A stretch of DNA of 64,000 bases, taken from NCBI RefSeq assembly GCF_027587375.1, contig NZ_JAMXIC010000002.1:1-64000 (forward strand). Direction: 5' to 3'. Positions within the stretch are counted from its first letter, which is position 1. The number at the start of each line of letters is the position of its first letter. The DNA is from Arthrobacter sp. B2a2-09 (GTDB lineage: Bacteria > Actinomycetota > Actinomycetes > Actinomycetales > Micrococcaceae). Below, in pieces: positions 43,522 to 51,823 of this stretch. The notes under the pieces were generated by a model. That model was given only the letters and a program-made list of their open reading frames with translations. It ran no database searches and was not told the DNA's origin. A program made the position numbers and the translations under genes.

Positions 43522-44172
43522 TTACTTCTGGCCCTCACGAACCGTTATTGCTTCCGAGGTCCCGAAGCGCGGAATGATCCCTGCGAGGTATTCGCTGATT
43601 GCACCATCGACGTCAACGCCGTCCCGATCGTAGAGCCACTGCGTCTGCAAGCCCTCCAAAACGGCGATGGTCGTCGCGGCGAGGATGGCCGGGGGCGTCC
43701 TGGAGTCCAATTCGCCACGATTTGCCAGCTCCTGGAAGATACGGGTCATAAAGCGGCGAATCGTCGCATAACGATCACGAAAATGTTCATGTGCCGGATG
43801 CGCCGGGTTGGACGCTTCGGCAGTCAGAACTGCGGCGAGCTCGGTCAGACCGACCAGGCGCACTCGCGTATCCAGCGAGACGACCATGCCTCGAAGCATC
43901 AGAATCGGATCCCCTTGCAGGCCGGACTTGGTATAGGCCTCAAGGACTTCGGCGCTTCGCTCATCCTGCAGCTGCAAGACGGCGCTAAGGAGATCCTCCT
44001 TGCGGGGGAAATGATGCAGGAGCCCGGTATGGCTCACTTCCGCCCGCCGCGCGATCTCCGCCATGGAGGCGCCATGGAAACCCGACTCGCCGAAGGTCGA
44101 CATGCAGGCCTCCACGATGCCCCTGCGAACCTCGGCGGACTTCGCATAGGATCCGCGTTTGCGTTCTTGCAT
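43522..44172 (-). CDS. TetR-family transcriptional regulator
   Basis: A 216-residue regulator. The HTH is at about 14-60 (RRGIVEACMSTFGESGFHGA, then RRAEVSHTGLLHHFPRKEDL). The ligand domain has ASNPAHPAHEHFRDRY and GLQTQWLYDRDGVD, which places it with the TetR proteins at 5903 and 58601. The ATG follows GGGAGATATGAG. It is divergent from the GH2 beta-galactosidase gene across a 100-base region with class C and class A palindromes. As the divergent regulator it is the best candidate to bind class C sites, here and before both GH1 genes. Confidence 0.87.
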   Translation of the reverse strand: MQERKRGSYAKSAEVRRGIVEACMSTFGESGFHGASMAEIARRAEVSHTGLLHHFPRKEDLLSAVLQLQDERSAEVLEAYTKSGLQGDPILMLRGMVVSLDTRVRLVGLTELAAVLTAEASNPAHPAHEHFRDRYATIRRFMTRIFQELANRGELDSRTPPAILAATTIAVLEGLQTQWLYDRDGVDVDGAISEYLAGIIPRFGTSEAITVREGQK

Positions 44173-44189
44173 CTCATATCTCCCGAATC

Positions 44190-44205
44190 TAGTAAGTGCT
44201 TTCTA
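44190..44205. promoter_or_regulatory. class C operator candidate (TAGTAAGTGCTTTCTA)
   Basis: A 16-bp palindrome, 18 bases upstream of the TetR start and 68 bases upstream of the GH2 start. A GATACT -10-like box follows at 44213-44218. A bound dimer could repress both directions. Confidence 0.55.
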
Positions 44206-44233
44206 ATTTCATGATACTCTACGGCAAGTTAGC

Positions 44234-44241
44234 AATCGATT
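44234..44241. promoter_or_regulatory. class A operator candidate (AATCGATT)
   Basis: The core lies in GCAATCGATTCC, 31 bases before the GH2 start and 40 bases (centre to centre) from the class C site. Confidence 0.55.
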
Positions 44242-44272
44242 CCCAGTTTCAGGAAATGTGCGAGGACGCAGC

Positions 44273-47200
44273 ATGACAATTGACTATTCAGGATTCCACG
44301 CCGTCGGCCGACTTGCGATGAATGCCTTACAGCGCTCGTTCTCGATCGAACTGGATGGAACGTGGGACTTTGCGCTTACGAACGATTTGTCCCCCGAGCC
44401 AGCTACCGTCTGGACCAAGGTCACCGTTCCGAGTCTATGGACAATGACGTCCGCTCAAGACAGGCCGAGTTATACGAACGTCCCGATGCCCTTCGACGAG
44501 GTTCCCCCCATCATTCCTGCGGACAACCCCATAGGCGTATACCGGCGCCAGTTCGAGGTTGACCGCGGGGTGGATGAAAGTGTCATCCTTCACGTAGGGG
44601 CAGCGGAGGGCCACCTGCGCGTCCTGGTGAACGGCAAAGCCATCGGAAGCAGTTCCGACTCCCATTTGGCGGCGGAGTTCGACATTACGGACCACCTCGT
44701 CGAGGGCGCCAACCAGCTTGAACTTCGCGTTGCGAAGTGGTCCTCGGCGAGCTACCTCGAGGACCAGGACCAGTGGTGGCAGTCGGGAATCAGCCGGTCG
44801 GTGGGACTGATTGTGGTCCCGAAGGTGCGGCTCTCGGACCTGCTGATCGTCGCGGATTGGGACTCTGAGAGCGGGCTGGGCCGACTCGAAATCCTCGCCG
44901 AGGCGGACACCCTCGCTGCGCTGGCCGAAACTGGCCACGACGTTCGGGTGCGGTTCCTCGAAACGTCCCACGTGGTTCCGGTATCCGGGCGGATTCTCGC
45001 CCCGACCCTGCCGCCGCCTGCCACAGACCGATCCGTGCGGCCCGAGCAGCGGCTTCCCGACGATTTTATGGACCTCCTGAGCATCACGGCCGCGAGTGCC
45101 CCGACGCCGCCGGAGTTCCGGGCGACTGCGGATATGTTCGGCCAGGCGCACCAAGGGCCGGTTTCAGCGGCCGGCACTGCCATCATCACGATGGAGAACC
45201 TGGCCGTTGAGCCATGGTCCGCCGAGATTCCCGCCCTTTATGATCTGACCGTGGAGCTCATCAACGCGGACGGCTCCGTTGTCGACAGTACTGGCATGCG
45301 CGTCGGTTTCCGCCGTGTGGCCATCGTCGGGCGCGACCTGCTCGTGAATGGCCGGAGGATCATGGTCCAGGGGGTGGCGCGGCATGATTTTGATCCGCGG
45401 ACAGGGCGCGTGCTCTCTCGCGAGCGCATGCTGGCGGAATTGTCGCTCCTGAAGCGCCACAACGTGAATGCCATTCGGACGGCGCATTACCCGAATGATC
45501 CTGCCTTCCTGGACCTGTGCGACGAGCTCGGCTTCTACGTCGTGGACGAGGCCGACGTCGAGGGTCACGCTTTTGCGTCGACCATCGCCGACAACCCTCA
45601 CTATCTGACGGAAATCGTCGATCGTGTGGCGCGGATGGTTCGCCGTGACAGAAACCATCCATGCGTGATCGCCTGGTCGCTCGGGAATGAGTCAGGCTAT
45701 GGGGCCTCCCATGACGCCGCCGCAGCCTGGGTGCGGAAAGCCGATCCCACCCGGCCAGTCCACTATGAGGGCGCGGTCTCGACCAACTGGCATGGAGGGC
45801 ACGCAGCGTCCGACATCATCTGCCCGATGTATGCCTCATTCGCCAGCCTTGAATCCATTGCGCGGGATGAGCGGGCCGACAGGCCTGTGATCCTCTCGGA
45901 GTATGCGTATTCGCAGGGAAATTCGACCGGTGGGCTGGCCGAATACTGGAAATTGTTCGAACGCCTGCCGGGCCTGCAAGGCGGGTTCATCTGGGAATTC
46001 ATGGACCATGCCCTGGACCCCGACGGCGATGGCCGATTCCGGTACGGGGGAGACTTCGGTGACGCCCCCACCAACGGTGCCACGGTGTTGAATGGCATCG
46101 TCTTTGCTGACCTGCGGCCCAAACCGGCGCTCTTGGAGGCGCGCGGGATCTTCAGCCCTGTGAAGATTGTGTCCAGCGGCGAGCTGGCCCGAGCCGGCCG
46201 CTTACGGCTGCGCAATCGTCAGACCTTTGCCGACCTGCGAGCCTTTACGCTCACCGTACATGTTGATACAGCGGCAGGTCCGCTTGGAGAAACCACTGTG
46301 GCGACTGCTGACGTCCCTGCAGGTGCCGAAGCTGACATTGAGCTGCCTGCACACGTTGCGCTGCACGCCCGGAAACCGGACGCGCTCGGTGTCACACTGA
46401 CCCTGACACTCAAGGAGGATGCTCCGTGGGGGCCCGCCGGGACAGAAGCCGCTGTGCTGCAGGTCGCGCTTCCCCGCACCATCCCGGTTCTAGCGATGCC
46501 GAAAGGCCCGGCGCACGTTGACGCGTCAGGCGATATCGCACATCCACTGTTGGCCGTTCCTCCCCGGCTCTGCCTGTGGCGGGCGCTGGTGGACAACGAC
46601 AAGTCCTTCTCCCTCGACCAGCGATTCATCCGTTCCGGGTTCTTTTCCCTCGAGTTGGAGAGTGCCGAGGTCCAGGAGGCCGGATCGGGAACCCAGACAG
46701 TTCTGGGCTACCGAACTGCGTTCGGGGACCCGGTGATACATCGACGCACCATTTCCGCGATAGACGGAGGATATTTCTTCGCGGAGGATGTGACATTGCC
46801 GCCGGACACCAGGGACGGACTGCGCGTGGGCATCGAGTTCACCCTGGTCCCGGGGTTCCGGGATGTGTCGTGGGTGGGGCTTGGTCCGTGGGAAAACTAC
46901 CCGGACCGCAGGGATGCAGCGTTGCTGGGGAATTGGTCGGGAACCGTCGAGAGCCTGGCCGTTCCCTACGTGCGGCCGCAAGAGAACGGGACACGCGGGG
47001 GCACCACATCACTTGAGTTCATTGGGGCGCCCGGATTCGCCCGGGTGGAGACGGATGCGCCGGTGTCATTCAGCGCCTCACGGCATACGGTTGAGCAGCT
47101 CGAGGCTGCCACGCACTGGTGGAAACTCCCTGAATCCGAGGTCACTGTGGTCCACCTCGATGTTGCACATCGAGGTGTGGGGACTGCGCTGCTCGGCCCC

Positions 47201-47275
47201 GATACGCGTCCCCTGCACAGGCTGTCGAGCAGCCACTATTCATGGAACTGGACCCTCGGGCTGGGCGCGCCATGA
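44273..47275 (+). CDS. GH2 beta-galactosidase (LacZ-like, long form)
   Basis: A 1000-residue family 2 hydrolase with the five-domain LacZ plan. It has a jelly-roll sugar-binding domain (residues 20-190), an Ig-like domain, a TIM barrel with the acid/base Glu in SLGNESGYG (473) and the nucleophile Glu in LSEYAYSQGNS (543), another Ig-like domain, and a C-terminal small-chain domain with GLGPWENYPDR. The length fits E. coli LacZ (about 1020). There is no signal peptide. The likely substrate is a beta-galactoside, though other GH2 activities are possible. The ATG at 44273 follows GAGGA. Its stop overlaps the MFS start (ATGA), so carrier and enzyme are coupled. Confidence 0.9.
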   Translation: MTIDYSGFHAVGRLAMNALQRSFSIELDGTWDFALTNDLSPEPATVWTKVTVPSLWTMTSAQDRPSYTNVPMPFDEVPPIIPADNPIGVYRRQFEVDRGVDESVILHVGAAEGHLRVLVNGKAIGSSSDSHLAAEFDITDHLVEGANQLELRVAKWSSASYLEDQDQWWQSGISRSVGLIVVPKVRLSDLLIVADWDSESGLGRLEILAEADTLAALAETGHDVRVRFLETSHVVPVSGRILAPTLPPPATDRSVRPEQRLPDDFMDLLSITAASAPTPPEFRATADMFGQAHQGPVSAAGTAIITMENLAVEPWSAEIPALYDLTVELINADGSVVDSTGMRVGFRRVAIVGRDLLVNGRRIMVQGVARHDFDPRTGRVLSRERMLAELSLLKRHNVNAIRTAHYPNDPAFLDLCDELGFYVVDEADVEGHAFASTIADNPHYLTEIVDRVARMVRRDRNHPCVIAWSLGNESGYGASHDAAAAWVRKADPTRPVHYEGAVSTNWHGGHAASDIICPMYASFASLESIARDERADRPVILSEYAYSQGNSTGGLAEYWKLFERLPGLQGGFIWEFMDHALDPDGDGRFRYGGDFGDAPTNGATVLNGIVFADLRPKPALLEARGIFSPVKIVSSGELARAGRLRLRNRQTFADLRAFTLTVHVDTAAGPLGETTVATADVPAGAEADIELPAHVALHARKPDALGVTLTLTLKEDAPWGPAGTEAAVLQVALPRTIPVLAMPKGPAHVDASGDIAHPLLAVPPRLCLWRALVDNDKSFSLDQRFIRSGFFSLELESAEVQEAGSGTQTVLGYRTAFGDPVIHRRTISAIDGGYFFAEDVTLPPDTRDGLRVGIEFTLVPGFRDVSWVGLGPWENYPDRRDAALLGNWSGTVESLAVPYVRPQENGTRGGTTSLEFIGAPGFARVETDAPVSFSASRHTVEQLEAATHWWKLPESEVTVVHLDVAHRGVGTALLGPDTRPLHRLSSSHYSWNWTLGLGAP

Positions 47276-48543
47276 GTCCAGTGGAGGTGCTTTCGCCCGT
47301 TCATGGCCTGGTGAGGGTGCCGCGGCGAACAGTGCTCCTTCTCCTGCTTGCGACTTTTGGCTGCGGGATGGCGATGATTGTTCCCATGGCGTACTCACTC
47401 GCCCTGCGCTTGGAAGATCTCGCCCCGAACCGTGCAGACGTGCTTGGGTACATCCTAGGCATCGGCTCTGCGGCGAGCCTTGTGTTTGCGCCGGTTAGCG
47501 GTGTTTTGAGCGATCACACAAGATCACGTTGGGGTAGGCGACGTCCGTACACAGTGATCGGAGTCTTCGTGGGCCTCTCCTCGGTGCCCGTCATGGCCTA
47601 CGCGCCATCGATTCCAGTGCTCGGACTCGCTTGGGTGTTGTCGACCATAGGTTGGGGCACCGCCGCCGGATCGATCGGCAACTGGCAGGCGGATCAGCTT
47701 CCCGAGCACCAGCGGGGAAGAGTCTCCGGCCTCACAGGGATGACGATGCAGCTTGCCCCGGTCATTGGGATACTTCTGGTCGGACTCATGGGCAAGCAAA
47801 TCCTTCTGGTGTTCCTCGTCCCCGCCGCCATCGGCACCGTTCTAATTGTGTTGTTCGTTTTCGGTGCCCCAGAGACTGACTCGCGGCGCTTTACCCATAC
47901 GGAGAGCCTTTCCATCGGCCATGTGTTCAGAAGCTACACCTTCTCCCCGCGAGAGTTTCCCGACTTCGCGTGGGCCTGGGCGGGGCGCTTCATCTTCTTC
48001 CTAGGCCTCACGCTGACCACGAGCTTCACCGTGTACTTCTTCGCCCAGAGACTCGGGCTCCCCGTTTCAGGCGTGGCGTCTGTCATTGGCCTCACCTCGG
48101 CTCTCAGCATCATCTCGGCCACCCTCGGTTCCGTCGGGGCGGGTTGGCTCAGCGACCGAATGCACCGTCGCCGGCCCTACATTGTTGTTGCCGTGATTGT
48201 CTTCGCTGGGGGAGCGGTCATATCTGCCTTCGCGCACGAGCTCACCTGGCTTCTAGTGGGCAGTGTGGTGAACTCTCTGGGTATCGCCGTCTTTTCTTCG
48301 GTCGGGCAGGCACTCGTTCTCGATGTGCTGCCACACCGCGAGACTCAAGCCGGCAGATACATGGCCATCACGGCGTTCTCGCAGAAGATCCCCGGCGTCG
48401 TTGCACCGATTCTGGCACCGGTCATCCTCGCTCTCGGATCCTCCGCGGGTGAGCAGAACTTCACGGCACTGTGTCTGTTCTCGGCTATGCTCGCCGTTGC
48501 TGGCGGGCTCACCATCTCTGTGGGCGTTCGTCATTCACCCTAG
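47272..48543 (+). CDS. MFS transporter of the sugar/glycoside type, paralogue 2
   Basis: A 423-residue carrier with about 12 helices. The loop motif LSDHTRSRWGRRRPYTV and the second-half counterpart LSDRMHRRRPYIV mark an MFS protein. Other blocks (MVPMAYSLALRLEDLAPNRA, FSQKIPGVVAPI) align with the carriers at 10356 and 56971. It is coupled to the beta-galactosidase gene by an ATGA overlap and is followed by the beta-glucuronidase gene 82 bases later. It likely imports a glycoside or exports or imports a released sugar. The N-terminal tail is shorter than in the other two paralogues. Confidence 0.87.
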   Translation: MSPVEVLSPVHGLVRVPRRTVLLLLLATFGCGMAMIVPMAYSLALRLEDLAPNRADVLGYILGIGSAASLVFAPVSGVLSDHTRSRWGRRRPYTVIGVFVGLSSVPVMAYAPSIPVLGLAWVLSTIGWGTAAGSIGNWQADQLPEHQRGRVSGLTGMTMQLAPVIGILLVGLMGKQILLVFLVPAAIGTVLIVLFVFGAPETDSRRFTHTESLSIGHVFRSYTFSPREFPDFAWAWAGRFIFFLGLTLTTSFTVYFFAQRLGLPVSGVASVIGLTSALSIISATLGSVGAGWLSDRMHRRRPYIVVAVIVFAGGAVISAFAHELTWLLVGSVVNSLGIAVFSSVGQALVLDVLPHRETQAGRYMAITAFSQKIPGVVAPILAPVILALGSSAGEQNFTALCLFSAMLAVAGGLTISVGVRHSP

Positions 48544-48625
48544 CCCGGCAAACTATGTGCCGGCTTCCATCCCAAAGCAGTTCAAGTCATGGCGGGTTTA
48601 GCCGCCACCATCCTGGAGGACCCAA

Positions 48626-50416
48626 ATGTTGAAGCCCCGAACCACCGCCACCCGCGAACTGCTCAGCCTGGACGGTCTCTGGCGCTTTGCCACCGACGCA
48701 TCCGTCAATAGGCAGCCATGGGCATCACTGCTGGACACGAAGCTGGAAGCGGCTGTCCCGTCCAGTTACAACGACCTGTTCGTCGATTCCGCGATTCGAA
48801 ATCATGTTGGCTGGGTCTGGTACCAGCGACAGGTCAGAATCCCTCGCTCGTGGAGCGGGGACCGCCATTTCCTGCGCTTTGACGCGGCGACCCATGAGGC
48901 CCGCGTGTACGTCAACGACGTGCTTGTGGGTGGCCATGTCGGAGGTTACACACCCTTCGAGATCGACATCACCGAGGTCGCCCAGGCAGGCACAGAGGTG
49001 CGTCTCACGGTTGCTGTCAATAATGAGCTCACGAATGTCACCGTTCCCCCCGGAACCATCACTGTGGCGGCGAACGGGAAGCGAACGCAGAGCTATTCGC
49101 ACGACTTCTACAATTATGCCGGCCTTGCCCGGTCAGTCTCGCTCGTCAGTGTCCCAGCCGTACGGGTGGCCGACGTAACGGTTACTACGACTTACGAAGG
49201 CACGGTCGGAGCAGTCGACTACACAGTCGAGACCACCGGCGACGCAGACGTCCACGTCCGGCTGACAGATGAATCGGGAACCGTGGTTGCCGAGGGTTCG
49301 GGTGACTCTGGTGTACTCCACGTCCAGGACGTCACACTGTGGCAGCCGGGCTCGGCATACCTCTACACGCTCGACGTCGAACTCCACCAGGGCGGTGCCG
49401 TCGTCGACTCCTATCCGCTCGCCGTGGGTGTGCGCACTGTCGAGGTGCGAGGCGCAGAGTTCCTCATCAACGGCGAGCCGTTCTACTTCACCGGCTTCGG
49501 CAAGCATGAAGACACCGCAGTCCGGGGCAAGGGTCATGACGATGCCTACCTTGTGCACGATTTTCAGCTGATGGAATGGGCGGGTGCAAACTCATTCCGC
49601 ACCTCGCACTATCCCTATGCGGAAGAAGTTCTTGAGTTCGCGGACCGCCAGGGCATTGTCGTGATCAACGAGACCGCGGCCGTTGGACTCAACCTGGCTG
49701 TTGTCGCAGGCCTCACCGGAATGCCGCAGAAGCCCACCTTCTCGCCGGAGACGTACGGCGCCGAGACTCAGGCAGCGCACGCCCAGCACCTCAGGGAGCT
49801 GATTACTCGGGACAAGAACCACCCCAGTGTGGTGATGTGGTCCATCGCCAACGAGCCGTCTTCGAACGAAGAAGGTGCGCGTGAATACTTCGAGCCGTTG
49901 GTCAAGCTCGCCCGTGAACTCGACCCAACCCGACCGTTGACGTACGCGATCGTCATGTTCGCGATGCCGGACACCGACAAGATAGCTGATCTCTTCGACG
50001 TGCTCTCGATCAACCGCTACTACGGCTGGTACATCGACATCGCCGATCTCGCGTCCGCCGAACCTCGCCTCGAGAGCGAGCTGCAACGGTGGGCGGAGAA
50101 GTTCGGTAAGCCCATGATGATGTCCGAGTACGGCGCCGACACCCTCACCGGCATGCACTCAGTTTGGGACCGGCCCTGGTCGGAGGAGTATCAGAGTGCC
50201 TTCCTCGAGATGAACCACAGGGTCTTCGATCGGATTCCTGCCATGGTCGGTGAGCAAGTGTGGAACTTCGCCGACTTCGAAACGGGGCCTGCGATTCATC
50301 GTGTCGACGGCAACAAAAAGGGCGTATTCACGCGGGATCGCAAGCCGAAGGCTGCAGCGCACACGCTTCGGGCACGGTGGACAAGCATCGGCAACAGCAA
50401 GCCAAAGACCCAGTAA
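48626..50416 (+). CDS. uidA: beta-glucuronidase (GH2)
   Basis: A 596-residue family 2 hydrolase that matches beta-glucuronidase throughout. The acid/base Glu is in SIANEPSSNEEGA (410) and the nucleophile Glu in MSEYGADTLTGMHS (501). The N-x-K motif that reads the carboxylate of glucuronic acid is in GNKKGVFTRDRKP (564-566). Spacing of these residues is close to that of the E. coli enzyme. It would release glucuronic acid from an imported glucuronide. GGAGG lies seven bases before the ATG. It follows the beta-galactosidase and MFS genes on the same strand and precedes the second GH1 gene. The lack of a signal peptide fits intracellular action. Confidence 0.93.
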   Translation: MLKPRTTATRELLSLDGLWRFATDASVNRQPWASLLDTKLEAAVPSSYNDLFVDSAIRNHVGWVWYQRQVRIPRSWSGDRHFLRFDAATHEARVYVNDVLVGGHVGGYTPFEIDITEVAQAGTEVRLTVAVNNELTNVTVPPGTITVAANGKRTQSYSHDFYNYAGLARSVSLVSVPAVRVADVTVTTTYEGTVGAVDYTVETTGDADVHVRLTDESGTVVAEGSGDSGVLHVQDVTLWQPGSAYLYTLDVELHQGGAVVDSYPLAVGVRTVEVRGAEFLINGEPFYFTGFGKHEDTAVRGKGHDDAYLVHDFQLMEWAGANSFRTSHYPYAEEVLEFADRQGIVVINETAAVGLNLAVVAGLTGMPQKPTFSPETYGAETQAAHAQHLRELITRDKNHPSVVMWSIANEPSSNEEGAREYFEPLVKLARELDPTRPLTYAIVMFAMPDTDKIADLFDVLSINRYYGWYIDIADLASAEPRLESELQRWAEKFGKPMMMSEYGADTLTGMHSVWDRPWSEEYQSAFLEMNHRVFDRIPAMVGEQVWNFADFETGPAIHRVDGNKKGVFTRDRKPKAAAHTLRARWTSIGNSKPKTQ

Positions 50417-50496
50417 TGGTAAGTGTCCAATCGCCGAAGGAGCGGGTCGGAACGGGCACTGTAGGCGCAGAATGTGTCGCGAAGTCCCGGTGAATC

Positions 50497-50512
50497 TAGC
50501 AATGGCTTTCTA
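50497..50512. promoter_or_regulatory. class C operator candidate (TAGCAATGGCTTTCTA)
   Basis: A degenerate form of the 16-bp palindrome at the same place as before GH1 copy 1. Its centre is again 31 bases from the class A core. Confidence 0.5.
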
Positions 50513-50531
50513 TTTTGTGGTAGGTTTTAGC

Positions 50532-50539
50532 AACCGGTT
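50532..50539. promoter_or_regulatory. class A operator candidate (AACCGGTT)
   Basis: The core lies in GCAACCGGTTTCG, 35 bases before GH1 copy 2, and is identical to the site before copy 1. Confidence 0.55.
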
Positions 50540-50574
50540 TCGAGATTCATGCTGAGCTGCGAAAGGGCTTCTCA

Positions 50575-51810
50575 ATGACGACGATCTTGCCTGATGGTTT
50601 CCTGTGGGGGGCGGCGACTGCCGCGCACCAGATTGAGGGGAACAATGTCAATAGTGATTTTTGGGACAGTGAGCAGAAGCAGCCCGGGATGGAGCGCAGC
50701 GGCGACGCTGTGGACAGCTACCACCGTTATGCGGAGGACATGGCGTTGCTGGCCGGTGCCGGGCTGAATTCGTATCGCTTCAGTATCGAGTGGGCCCGGA
50801 TCGAGCCGGCACCCGGTCATATTTCCCGGGCCGAGCTTGCCCATTACCGGCGGATGATCGAGACGGCGCAGCGACTCGGGCTGACCCCGGTTGTGACCTT
50901 GCACCACTTCACCAGTCCCCGGTGGTTCGCCGAGGAGGGCGGCTGGATGGCGGACGGGGCGATCGAGCGGTTCCGTTTCTATGTGGAGGCCGTGACGGAG
51001 ATCCTGCATGACGTGAAGTGGGTCCTGACCATGAACGAGCCGAACATGCTGGCCCTGATGACGACGATGGCTCGGGCAATGGAGCAGGCGCAGGGGCAGG
51101 AAGAAGAGACGGATTGGATGAGTCCCACCGTTGAGGGCGATGCCCGCCCGGTGCTGCCGGACCCGGAGGCCGATGTGGCGCGCCGGCTCGTGGAGGCGCA
51201 CCACGCGGTGCGGGGCATCATCCGGGAGCGCACCGGCGCGGCGGTGGGCTGGTCGGTGGCTAACCAGGCTCTGGTCGCACGCCCCGGAGGGGAGGAGAAG
51301 CTGGCGGAGGTCCGCTACATCCGTGAGGACATTTTCCTTGAGGGTGCCCGGGGTGATGATTTCATCGGGGTGCAGTCCTACACCAGCCAGGACGTCACGG
51401 CTGAGGGGATCGTGCCCCACCCCGTCCACCCGGAGAACACGCTCGTGGGCAACGCGTACCGTCCCGATGCGTTGGGTATTGCGGTGCGCCACGCGTGGGA
51501 GGTAACCGGCGGGGTGCCGGTCATGGTGACCGAGAACGGTATCGCGACGGCCGATGACGGTCGCCGGATCGAGTACACCACGACGGCGCTGGAGCACCTC
51601 TTTGCGTGCATGGGCGAGGGCATCGATGTGCGGGGGTATCTGCACTGGAGCGCGTTGGATAACTATGAGTGGGGCCACTGGGCGCCGACGTTCGGGCTGA
51701 TCGCCGTTGACCGTGAGACGTTCGAGCGCCGGCCCAAGCCGAGCCTGGCCTGGTTCGGCCAGGTCGCCCGCGACGGCGCGCTACCCACGGCCCTGACCAC
51801 CAGCCGCTGA
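50575..51810 (+). CDS. GH1 beta-glucosidase family protein, copy 2
   Basis: A 411-residue GH1 enzyme nearly identical to the protein at 28070. Acid/base Glu 155 (LTMNEPN) and nucleophile Glu 320 (VMVTENGIAT) are kept. The differences cluster in the loop near residues 170-181 (MEQAQGQEEETDW here) and in the last seven residues, so the two may differ slightly in aglycone preference. The promoter with class C and class A palindromes is duplicated too. Here the gene is followed 14 bases later by a Gfo/Idh/MocA oxidoreductase gene, while copy 1 is followed by a rhamnosidase remnant. Confidence 0.92.
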   Translation: MTTILPDGFLWGAATAAHQIEGNNVNSDFWDSEQKQPGMERSGDAVDSYHRYAEDMALLAGAGLNSYRFSIEWARIEPAPGHISRAELAHYRRMIETAQRLGLTPVVTLHHFTSPRWFAEEGGWMADGAIERFRFYVEAVTEILHDVKWVLTMNEPNMLALMTTMARAMEQAQGQEEETDWMSPTVEGDARPVLPDPEADVARRLVEAHHAVRGIIRERTGAAVGWSVANQALVARPGGEEKLAEVRYIREDIFLEGARGDDFIGVQSYTSQDVTAEGIVPHPVHPENTLVGNAYRPDALGIAVRHAWEVTGGVPVMVTENGIATADDGRRIEYTTTALEHLFACMGEGIDVRGYLHWSALDNYEWGHWAPTFGLIAVDRETFERRPKPSLAWFGQVARDGALPTALTTSR

Positions 51811-51823
51811 AGGGGTGACAGAG

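Larger units (their letters stand above)
50495..51775 (+). repeat. long direct repeat, copy 2 (GH1 promoter and gene)
   Basis: This segment repeats 27991-29270 in direct orientation, about 22.5 kb away. The promoter is slightly more diverged than the gene. Confidence 0.8.
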
